This document shows positions 55,718-64,000 of a DNA stretch of 64,000 nt, piece by piece. How positions within the stretch are numbered: the first letter of the stretch is position 1; the number at the start of each line of letters is the position of its first letter. The DNA is from Brevundimonas pondensis (GTDB lineage Bacteria > Pseudomonadota > Alphaproteobacteria > Caulobacterales > Caulobacteraceae). A program made the translations under genes and the position numbers. The notes under the pieces are model-generated. The model ran no database searches, had not been told where the DNA came from, and saw only the letters and a list, made by a program, of their open reading frames with translations. The DNA lies in the NCBI RefSeq assembly GCF_017487345.1, contig NZ_CP062006.1, forward strand, positions 2,672,001 through 2,736,000, in the 5' to 3' direction.

Positions 55718-56407
55718 TCACCCCGCCTTTTCCGGCAGGTGGAAGAAATCGATAAAGCGGGCGAAAATAGCGCGGTCGCCCTCGATGCTCATCGCCCCCT
55801 CGCCTTCCAGCGCCGCCGGCGGAACCTTGCCATAGACGGCGGCGGCCACGATCGGCGGGGCGGCGCGCACGATCACGTCACCGTCCTCGACCTCGCCGCG
55901 TCGCGTGGCGATCTCGCCGTCCTCCACGGTCACCACCATGCGGTCCTCGTCCAGGGCGAAGCCCAGACGCATGACCGCGCCCGCAGCCTTCGACGGATCG
56001 AACATGGTCTCGAACGACTGCATGATCGACACCGCACTGATCGGCAGGGTCGGAACGTGCTGCGGCGAGCGCGCGGCCCAACGGCCCAGCACCATGAAGA
56101 CCGGCTTGATCTCATAGCCCCAGTCGGTCAGCTCATAGACCTGGACCGAGGCGGGCGGCGGCAGCTTGCGCTTATGGACGATGCCCGAGGCCTCCAGCCC
56201 CTCCAGCCGCTGCGTCAGGACGTTGGCGGACAGGCCGCACAGGTCCTTGCGCAGGTCGCTGAAACGCCGCGGCCCCATCATGAGTTCTCGTATCACCAGC
56301 AAGGCCCATCGCTCGCCGACAAGGTCGAGTCCGTGGGCGGCGCCGCAGGCGTCGTGATAGCGGCGGGAACGCCCGGCGGACTCGTTAGTTACTTTTTCTA
56401 ACTTCAT
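55718..56407 (-). CDS. HxlR-family transcriptional regulator with C-terminal SCP2-like domain
   Basis: A 229-residue protein. Residues 20-110 are a winged helix: AAHGLDLVGERWALLVIRELMMGPRRFSDLRKDLCGLSANVLTQRLEGLEASGIV, the HxlR signature. Residues about 130-229 (TMFDPSKAAGAVMRLGFALDEDRMVVTVEDGEIATRRGE) look like an SCP2-like ligand domain found in this subgroup. It is divergent from a four-gene cluster, with GTTA/TAAC half-sites between, so it probably represses that cluster and itself. Confidence 0.88.
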   Translation of the reverse strand: MKLEKVTNESAGRSRRYHDACGAAHGLDLVGERWALLVIRELMMGPRRFSDLRKDLCGLSANVLTQRLEGLEASGIVHKRKLPPPASVQVYELTDWGYEIKPVFMVLGRWAARSPQHVPTLPISAVSIMQSFETMFDPSKAAGAVMRLGFALDEDRMVVTVEDGEIATRRGEVEDGDVIVRAAPPIVAAAVYGKVPPAALEGEGAMSIEGDRAIFARFIDFFHLPEKAG

Positions 56408-56418
56408 GGTTGACTAAC
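56384..56418. promoter_or_regulatory. possible HxlR operator with repeated GTTAG/CTAAC half-sites
   Basis: GTTAG at 56384 and CTAAC at 56398-56402 form a 5-bp dyad overlapping the first codons of the regulator; GTTGACTAAC follows at 56409-56418. The spot is the divergent promoter. Operator function is inferred. Confidence 0.4.
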
Positions 56419-56464
56419 ATAACACGATAGGACACCGTTACGCCAGATCAGGGAGGATCGCCAA

Positions 56465-56908
56465 ATGAACAAGCTCATCTTCGTCAATCTGCCTGTCACC
56501 GACCTGCCGCGCTCCGTCGCCTTCTATGAGGCCGTGGGCGCCACGAAGAACCCCATGTTCTCGGACGACACCGCCGCCTGCATGGTGTTTTCCGACACCA
56601 TCCACGCCATGCTTCTGACCCACGAGAAGTTCTCCAGCTTCACCGACCGGGCCATCCCGGACGCGCACCAGACGGCCCAGGTGCTGATCTGCGTCTCCGA
56701 AGACAGCCGCGACGGGGTGGACGCCGCGATCGATCGCGCCGCCGGGGCCGGCGGCCAGGCCGACCCCAACGCCAGGCAGGACTACGGCTTCATGTACGGC
56801 CGCAGCTACGCCGACCCGGACGGCCACATCTGGGAGGTCATGTGGATGGACCCCGAAGCCGCCGCCGAAGGCCCCGAGGCCTTCGCCGCCCAGGTCGGAG
56901 GCGGTTGA
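56465..56908 (+). CDS. VOC-family protein (extradiol dioxygenase/glyoxalase-like)
   Basis: A 147-residue protein that starts MNKLIFVNLPVTDLPRSVAFYEAVGA after GGGAGG, and includes ACMVFSDTIHAMLLTHEKFSSF and YGRSYADPDGHIWEVMWMDP, the PDGHxWE metal-binding end typical of VOC enzymes. It is the first gene of a four-gene run and its stop is two bases before the next start, so it is translated with it. Substrate unknown. Confidence 0.85.
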   Translation: MNKLIFVNLPVTDLPRSVAFYEAVGATKNPMFSDDTAACMVFSDTIHAMLLTHEKFSSFTDRAIPDAHQTAQVLICVSEDSRDGVDAAIDRAAGAGGQADPNARQDYGFMYGRSYADPDGHIWEVMWMDPEAAAEGPEAFAAQVGGG

Positions 56909-56910
56909 TC

Positions 56911-57387
56911 ATGAGCGACCTGTTCGAGCTGAGCATCAGCCGCGTCTTCAAGGCCTCGCCGGAAACCGTCTGGAAGGCCTTCACACAACACGGAACCGAA
57001 TGGTTCACGCCGCGCCCCTGGACCACGCCCCAGGTCGACTACGACCTGCAGCCCGGCGGCCGCGCCGACATCGTCATGCAGTCGCCCGAAGGCGAGCGGC
57101 ACGAGTATCGCGGCGTGGTTCTGGAGGTCATCCCCGAGCGTCGCATCGTCACCACCGGCGCCATGACCGAGGGCTGGATTCCGCAACCGGGCGAGATGAA
57201 CTTCGTGCGCATCGACACGTTCGAACCCGAGGGCGACGGCACCCGCTACACCGCCCGCGCCCGCCATTGGGACGACAAGGCCATGCAGACCCACGCCGAA
57301 ATGGGCTTCGAGCCCGGCTGGGGCGCCGCCGCCGATCAGTTGGGCGAGGTGGCCGAGCGTCTCGCCGCACAGGAGGCGACGTCATGA
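56911..57387 (+). CDS. SRPBCC (AHSA1-type) domain protein
   Basis: A 158-residue START-like fold protein. The opening FELSISRVFKASPETVWKAFTQ and later QPGGRADIVMQSPEGERHEYRGVVLEVIPERRIV followed by GWGAAADQLGEVAERLAA are the AHSA1 pattern: a hydrophobic cavity for small ligands. It has GGAGG upstream of ATG and overlaps the next gene by four bases (ATGA). Such genes often travel with HxlR or ArsR regulators and VOC proteins, as here. Confidence 0.85.
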   Translation: MSDLFELSISRVFKASPETVWKAFTQHGTEWFTPRPWTTPQVDYDLQPGGRADIVMQSPEGERHEYRGVVLEVIPERRIVTTGAMTEGWIPQPGEMNFVRIDTFEPEGDGTRYTARARHWDDKAMQTHAEMGFEPGWGAAADQLGEVAERLAAQEATS

Positions 57388-57875
57388 CCGACAAGATCAT
57401 TCCCTGCATCTGGTACGATCTGGGTCAGGCCAGGAAGGCGGCCGAGTTCTACGTCTCGCTCGGCCTGCCCGACAGCCGCATCGACCGGGTGGTCGCCAGC
57501 CCCGCCGACAATCCGTCCAGCTCGGCGGGCGCCGAGCTGGTGGTCGAGTTCACCCTGGCGGGACGGCCCTATGTCGGTCTGAACGGCGGGCCGATCTTCC
57601 CGCAGACCGAGGCCGTCTCCTTCATGATCATGACCGATGATCAGGCCGAGACTGACCGCCTGTGGAACGCCATCGTCGGCAATGGCGGCGCCGAAAGCGC
57701 CTGCGGCTGGTGCAAGGACCGCTGGGGCGTGAACTGGCAGATCACCCCACGCCGCCTGATGGCCTTCTACGCCGACCCCAATCCCGCCCGCACCAAGGCC
57801 GCCTTCGAGGCCATGATGACGATGACGAAGATCGACATCGCGGCCATCGAGGCCGCTGCTGACAAGGCTGGGTGA
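57384..57875 (+). CDS. PhnB-like VOC protein
   Basis: A 163-residue protein beginning MTDKIIPCIWYDLGQARKAAEFYVSLGLPDSRI, with GLNGGPIFPQTEAVSFMIMTDDQAETDRLWNAI and CGWCKDRWGVNWQITPRRL. This is the PhnB/3-demethylubiquinone methyltransferase-like VOC subgroup, whose members are not true methyltransferases by mechanism. It is translationally coupled to the SRPBCC gene. Function in the cluster is unknown. Confidence 0.85.
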   Translation: MTDKIIPCIWYDLGQARKAAEFYVSLGLPDSRIDRVVASPADNPSSSAGAELVVEFTLAGRPYVGLNGGPIFPQTEAVSFMIMTDDQAETDRLWNAIVGNGGAESACGWCKDRWGVNWQITPRRLMAFYADPNPARTKAAFEAMMTMTKIDIAAIEAAADKAG

Positions 57876-58017
57876 CCGGCCAAGCTAAGCTGTTCCCTTT
57901 GTCGTTTGCCGCCAAGACACGACCCGCCGCCTGTCCCGACTATCTGCCCTCTACCCCTCAAGCAGCGAGCCGCCGCGCGGCGAGCGATAGGGGTCAACCT
58001 CCGAAGGAGAAACCAAA

Positions 58018-58365
58018 ATGTCCTATATCACCGGCTTCCTGACCCCCGTGAAGACCGAGAACAAGGAGCGCTATATCGAGTCCGCTCGCAAGTCCTGGCC
58101 CCTGTTCCAGGGCTATGGCGCCACCGCCCAGATCGAGAACTGGGGCGTCGACGTGCCGGACGGCAAGGTCACCAGCTTCCCCATGGCGGTGAAGCTGGAG
58201 GACGGCGAAGCCGTGGTCTTTTCCTGGCTGGTCTGGCCCGACAAGAAGACCGCCGACGACGCCTGGGCCAGGATGCAGGAAGACCCCGCCATGGCCAACA
58301 TGGACATGCCCTTCGACGGCAAACGCATGATGTGGGGCGGCTTCGAGACCATCTTCCAGAACTGA
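58018..58365 (+). CDS. DUF1428 family protein
   Basis: A 115-residue dimeric ferredoxin-like fold protein by family. It reads MSYITGFLTPVKTENKERYIESARKSWPLFQGYGATAQIENWG and ends FDGKRMMWGGFETIFQN, the DUF1428 signature. A GGAG sits nine bases before ATG. It lies 142 bases after the PhnB-like gene and may have its own promoter. DUF1428 genes commonly accompany SRPBCC/VOC genes; the role is unknown. Confidence 0.88.
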   Translation: MSYITGFLTPVKTENKERYIESARKSWPLFQGYGATAQIENWGVDVPDGKVTSFPMAVKLEDGEAVVFSWLVWPDKKTADDAWARMQEDPAMANMDMPFDGKRMMWGGFETIFQN

Positions 58366-58408
58366 CCTGGCAGCGTCGGGGCCGGCCACGCCGCCGGCCC
58401 CGACCTTT

Positions 58409-59383
58409 CTATGCGCCTTCGTGCGCGACGCCGGGCCCGGCCCGATGGGCCCTCAGGCAGGTCGCGACGCTCAGCACCACCAGCAAGAAGGCCAGCGCCT
58501 CGATCACGGTCGGCAGACGCCGCTCCCAGGCGAAACCGTAGATCAGGGCGAACAGGGTCTCGAACAGGATCATCTGACCGACCAGGGTGAGCGGCAGCAG
58601 CCGACTCATCCGGTTCCACAGATTATTGCCGACGATCGAGGCCAGCACCGCCACGCCGACCGACACCCCCGCCAACCGCATCCAGTCCCCGGCTTCGTGC
58701 TGCGCGCCCGAGGCGATCAGCAGGGCGACCGGCAGAAGCAGCAGGCTCTGCGCCCCGGTGACGACGCCGGTCAGCAGGTTCCAGTCGTGGGCGGACACCG
58801 CCTCCAGTTGGCGAAGCCGCCGCGCATTGCTGACGGCGAAGAAGGTCCAGGAGGCCAGGGCGCCGACGGCGCAGCCGAAGCCGATCAGACGAGTGACGTG
58901 CGACGTCGCCGCCGGTGCGGCCAGGGCCTGCCAACCGATGCAGACCGCCCCGGCGATGCAGAGCAGCAGAGGCAGATGCAGCCGCCTCAGCGGCACGGCG
59001 CCGTGGTCGCGGCTGCCGATGATCGTCACCGCCACCGGCAGGAAGCCGATGACCAGGGAGGTCATAGCGATACCGCCCGTCTGCACCGCCCCCGACAGCA
59101 GGATGTAATAAAGGGTGTTGCCGGTGAGGCCGAGCCAGAACAGGTTCAACCAATCGCCCCGCCCGATCCGCGAAGTCACCGCCTTCCAGCGCGGCGCCAG
59201 CAAGGCCCCCGCGATCAGGCCATAGGCGAGGTAACGCCCTACCGTCAGTTGCAGCGGATTGAAATCCCGCGCCAGTTCCGGCGCCAGGAAGACCAGGCCC
59301 CACAGGGCGCCCGCCCCGACCCCGCAGGCGACGCCGACCGCCGTCCGGTTGTTGCGCCCCTGATCGATGATGTCCGTCGTCAT
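58409..59383 (-). CDS. DMT superfamily (EamA) transporter
   Basis: A 324-residue inner-membrane protein with about ten hydrophobic helices in two repeats (GVGAGALWGLVFLAPELARDFNPLQLTVGRYLAYG and GCAVGALASWTFFAVSNARRL), as in EamA exporters. The start MTTDIIDQ at 59383 is chosen by length and fold; the frame extends much further upstream. It is divergent from an Lrp/AsnC regulator, a common pairing for amino-acid exporters. The exported compound is therefore probably an amino acid, by inference. Confidence 0.85.
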   Translation of the reverse strand: MTTDIIDQGRNNRTAVGVACGVGAGALWGLVFLAPELARDFNPLQLTVGRYLAYGLIAGALLAPRWKAVTSRIGRGDWLNLFWLGLTGNTLYYILLSGAVQTGGIAMTSLVIGFLPVAVTIIGSRDHGAVPLRRLHLPLLLCIAGAVCIGWQALAAPAATSHVTRLIGFGCAVGALASWTFFAVSNARRLRQLEAVSAHDWNLLTGVVTGAQSLLLLPVALLIASGAQHEAGDWMRLAGVSVGVAVLASIVGNNLWNRMSRLLPLTLVGQMILFETLFALIYGFAWERRLPTVIEALAFLLVVLSVATCLRAHRAGPGVAHEGA

Positions 59384-59494
59384 TTCCGGTTCCCGCTTGG
59401 CTTGGCGGCGAGCTATACCAAGGGGCGGACGGGGCGTTTCCTCTCGATCACAGGCCCAAACGCAACAAAAACTCGCGCAAATCAAAGACCGCCG

Positions 59495-59983
59495 ATGGCC
59501 GTACGACCTGCTTCTCCGCAACGCCCGCTGGACAGCTTTGATCGCGCGATCCTGCGCATCGTGCAGCGCGACGCCCGGACGCCGCAGCGCGCCATAGCCG
59601 AAGCCGTCAACCTGTCCGCCGCCGCCGTCCAGCGACGCATCGCGGCCATGGAGGCCAGCGGCGTCATTCGCGGCAATGTCGCCGTGGTAGACCCGAAGTC
59701 GATCCCCCTGACCATCACCGCCATCGTCGAGGTCTATCTGCAGGACGAGCGGGCCGAGACGGTCCAGAGCGCCAAGGCCCGCTTCCAGAGCGAGCCGGAG
59801 GTGCAGCAGTGCTACTACGTCACCGGCGGCACCAGCTTCATCCTGATCGTCGTCACCACCGATATGGCGGCCTATCAGGCGCTGACGCAGCGGTTGTTCG
59901 AGGAGAACGACAGCGTCAACCGCTTCCGCTCCCTGATCGCCCTGGACCGGGTGAAGACCGACGCCCCCCTGATCATCCCCTGA
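59495..59983 (+). CDS. Lrp/AsnC-family transcriptional regulator
   Basis: A 162-residue protein with an N-terminal helix-turn-helix (LDSFDRAILRIVQRDARTPQRAIAEAVNLSAAAVQRRIAAMEASGVIRG) and a C-terminal RAM ligand domain (ITAIVEVYLQDERAETV, VQQCYYVTGGTSFILIVVTTDMAAYQAL). It probably senses an amino acid and controls the divergent DMT exporter. No clear ribosome binding site precedes the ATG, so the start is the least certain part. Confidence 0.9.
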   Translation: MAVRPASPQRPLDSFDRAILRIVQRDARTPQRAIAEAVNLSAAAVQRRIAAMEASGVIRGNVAVVDPKSIPLTITAIVEVYLQDERAETVQSAKARFQSEPEVQQCYYVTGGTSFILIVVTTDMAAYQALTQRLFEENDSVNRFRSLIALDRVKTDAPLIIP

Positions 59984-60008
59984 AGGCCCGAGAGGACGCC
60001 TCAAAATG

Positions 60009-60040
60009 AAAAACGCCGGCGAGGTCGAACCCCGCCGGCG
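60009..60040 (-). terminator. Rho-independent terminator of rpoD
   Basis: Perfect 8-bp stem CGCCGGCG (60014-60021 and 60033-60040); on the minus strand it is followed by TTTTTC. It lies 25 bases after the rpoD stop. Confidence 0.85.
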
Positions 60041-60064
60041 CTGATCTTAAGGCGATCGGACCGA

Positions 60065-62002
<1,938 letters not shown>

Positions 62003-62077
62003 TCAGTCTGTCTCCACGACCGCTCGGGGGTGATCAGTCCCCTGCGGCGAAAATACAACGCCCGACGACTTCGTTGG

Positions 62078-63973
62078 TTACGAAGAAGCCGCGTCTTCCC
62101 AAATCGTTCCGGTCTTGATGGCCCGTCGCAATGCATCGCGCTCGGCTTTCACCAGGGTGAAGGCCGAGTTGTCGAACGCCTGATGGGCGCCCGACTTTGC
62201 TGACGCCAGCGCCTGCTCCAACGCCGCTACGCGGGTCAGAGCGTCGAACGCCTGCGACCACCGGATCCTCGCCTCGCCGAGGGGCTTGTCTGCAGCCAGG
62301 AATGGCGCGCCGGACTTTGCCGCCGCCTTCTCGACCTCGTGCATCAAGGCATCATGACCCGAGTGGGCCAGATGGCGTCGGATCGCGGCCGAGTCAAGGC
62401 TTTGCCCCGAAAAGCGTAACCGGACCAGTTCCTGGGCCAGGCCGTCCAGCTGAGGGTCGCCAAAACCATGCCGGGCGATGGCCTCCAGATGATCGTCCAT
62501 CCGCTCGGGATCGTCGACCGCGCCGTGGGCCAGGGCGGCGGCGACCGGCTCGATGGAGCGGAACAGGGCCTGCATGGCCTGGGCGCCCTCCGCCGTCTGC
62601 CCCAGCCTGGGCGGCGGGCCGCGCCAGCGCCCGCCGGGACCGGGGCGACCGTGGAACGACGACGCTTGCTGCTGTTGCTGCTGGCGCGGGAACAGGGCGT
62701 CGAAACGCTCGAACAGGTCGCGGCGGTATTGTTCGGCCAGGTCCTTGTCCTGAATGGCCGAGGCCGCCTGGCGCAGCCGCCCCTTCAGCCCCGCCTTGCG
62801 CTCGGGCGTGTCCAGCGGTTCGGCCTCGGCCTCGCGACGGAACAGGACCTCGATGAAGGGCCGGGTCTCGCTGAGGGCGTGACGCAGGGCTGGCGCCCCC
62901 TTGTCGCGCAGGATGTCGTCCGGGTCCTGACCGGCGTCCAGCAGGGCGAAGCGGAAGGACCGCCCCGATTTCAGCAGGGGCAGCGACCGCTCGATCGAGC
63001 GATAGGCCGCCCGCAGACCCGCCGCGTCGCCGTCGAAGCACAGCACCGGCTCGGCCGAGACCCGCCACAGCCGCTCCATCTGCTCCTCGGTCAGGGCCGT
63101 GCCCATGGGCGCCACGGCCGGCAGGCCCGCCCGCTGGCAGGCGATGACGTCCATATAGCCTTCGACGACGATGATGCCCTGCTCGCCCCGGCTCTCGGCG
63201 CCCAGGATGCGACGCGCCTCGGGCAGGCCGTAAAGGGTGGCGCCCTTGTGAAACAGCGGGCTCTCCGGCCCGTTCAGGTACTTGGCCCGGTCGTCGGGGT
63301 TCATGGCCCGCCCGCCGAAGCTGACGATCCGCCCGCGCGCGTCCAGAATGGGGAACATCAGCCGGTCGCGGAACCGGTCATAGGGGGCGCCGCCGCTTTC
63401 CGGCGAGATCAGCATCCCCGCCTCGACCAGATCGCCGGGCTTGGCCCCACGCTGGATCAGGGCGTTCTTCAGCCCCTCGCGGTCGTTGGGCGCATAGCCC
63501 AGGCCAAAGCGCTCCCACTGATCCTCGGGCAGGCCGCGCTTTTCCAGATATTCGCGCGCCGCCTTGCCGACCGACCGGCGCAGATTGGCGGCGAACCATT
63601 TCTGGGCCAGGTCCATCCAGTCGGTCAGGCCCTGCTTTTTCGCCTCGCGCTCGGCCGATTGCGGGTCCTCGGCGGGCAGTTGCATCCCCGCCTCGCCCGC
63701 CAGCCGCTGCACCGCCTCGACGAAGCTGAGACGCTCGGTCTCCTGCAGGAAGCTGATGATGTCGCCGTGCTTGCCCGAGCTGAAGTCGTGGAAGAAGCCC
63801 TTGTCATCGTTGACGAAGAAGCTGGGCGACCGCTCCTTCGAGAAGGGACTGAGGCCCACATACTCGCGCCCCTGCCGCTTGAGCTTCACCGTCCGGCCGA
63901 TGACATCGGACGGGCGAAGGCGGGCCTTCAGTTCTTCCAGGAAACGATCGTCGAAACGCACGTCTTCAGACAC
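62078..63973 (-). CDS. dnaG: DNA primase DnaG
   Basis: A 631-residue primase that makes RNA primers for replication. The start is GTG. The N-terminal zinc-finger region reads YVGLSPFSKERSPSFFVNDDKGFFHDFSSGKHGD, where classical DnaG has CPFH and two further cysteines; all four ligands are absent. The TOPRIM core is intact: IIVVEGYMDVIA, then LCFDGDAAGLRAA and DAGQDPDD. The C-terminal helicase-binding domain follows a Q-run linker. Loss of the zinc ligands is, from memory, usual in alphaproteobacteria. Confidence 0.95.
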   Translation of the reverse strand: MSEDVRFDDRFLEELKARLRPSDVIGRTVKLKRQGREYVGLSPFSKERSPSFFVNDDKGFFHDFSSGKHGDIISFLQETERLSFVEAVQRLAGEAGMQLPAEDPQSAEREAKKQGLTDWMDLAQKWFAANLRRSVGKAAREYLEKRGLPEDQWERFGLGYAPNDREGLKNALIQRGAKPGDLVEAGMLISPESGGAPYDRFRDRLMFPILDARGRIVSFGGRAMNPDDRAKYLNGPESPLFHKGATLYGLPEARRILGAESRGEQGIIVVEGYMDVIACQRAGLPAVAPMGTALTEEQMERLWRVSAEPVLCFDGDAAGLRAAYRSIERSLPLLKSGRSFRFALLDAGQDPDDILRDKGAPALRHALSETRPFIEVLFRREAEAEPLDTPERKAGLKGRLRQAASAIQDKDLAEQYRRDLFERFDALFPRQQQQQQASSFHGRPGPGGRWRGPPPRLGQTAEGAQAMQALFRSIEPVAAALAHGAVDDPERMDDHLEAIARHGFGDPQLDGLAQELVRLRFSGQSLDSAAIRRHLAHSGHDALMHEVEKAAAKSGAPFLAADKPLGEARIRWSQAFDALTRVAALEQALASAKSGAHQAFDNSAFTLVKAERDALRRAIKTGTIWEDAASS

Positions 63974-64000
63974 CCCGGCGCGGCGATGGGGGGAAGGGCC

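Overview
The window is high-GC, gene-dense alphaproteobacterial chromosome, most likely from the Caulobacteraceae (Brevundimonas or a close relative). Three things point there. A chemotaxis operon has the Caulobacter crescentus gene order, including the lineage genes cheU and cheE. The recA promoter carries an alphaproteobacterial LexA box (GTTC-N7-GTTC). DnaG has lost the cysteines and histidine of its zinc-finger region. I see no rRNA, tRNA, CRISPR array, prophage or complete insertion sequence.

Layout. 0-4.6 kb: end of an alpha/beta hydrolase, tyrA-like and pyrC-like genes in one overlapping pair, a GT9 glycosyltransferase, a secreted hypothetical and a YkgJ-type cysteine cluster protein. 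4.6-14.3 kb, minus strand: mcpA-cheX-cheY-cheA-cheW-cheR-cheB-cheY-cheD-cheU-cheY-cheE, with stop/start overlaps at many junctions. 14.3-21.1 kb: a TorF-type porin, a FixL/FixJ-like two-component pair, a succinate-semialdehyde dehydrogenase-like gene, a 51-residue charged protein and an MHS-family transporter. 21.1-28.8 kb: a CrbS-like kinase (solute-symporter domain fused to a hybrid kinase), a convergent CrbR-like LuxR regulator, a DcaP-like porin and acetyl-CoA synthetase, which together look like an acetate-switch locus. 28.9-39.4 kb: SDR, CYTH-CHAD phosphatase, recA, alaS, rraA, DUF2939, icd and a DUF1176 lipoprotein.

39.5-49.2 kb: two tandem DUF885 proteins, then a formaldehyde-detoxification group (fghA, lipoprotein, membrane-anchored protein, VOC protein, class III alcohol dehydrogenase) divergent from a LysR regulator that runs directly into a sirtuin gene. 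49.2-55.7 kb: ynfA, a GIY-YIG nuclease gene bracketed by inverted copies of a REP-like repeat, trmJ, an S1/P1 nuclease, a 3D-domain protein, DUF962, a DEAD-box helicase and a 71-residue protein resembling flagellar rod-protein ends. 55.7-60 kb: HxlR regulator divergent from a VOC-SRPBCC-PhnB-DUF1428 cluster, a DMT exporter and an Lrp/AsnC regulator. 60-64 kb: rpoD and dnaG.

Reading caution: between about 12.4 and 48.3 kb most genes, including recA, alaS, icd and acs, are broken by several one-base indels, while both ends of the window are intact. I read this as sequence or assembly error and annotate each broken gene as one CDS spanning its true ends. Frameshift positions are approximate and come from reading conserved protein sequence across frames. 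The most interesting candidates for new biology are the repeat-bracketed GIY-YIG unit, a hairpin that buries the porin ribosome binding site, the palindrome between the LysR gene and the formaldehyde dehydrogenase, and the miniature rod-like protein.
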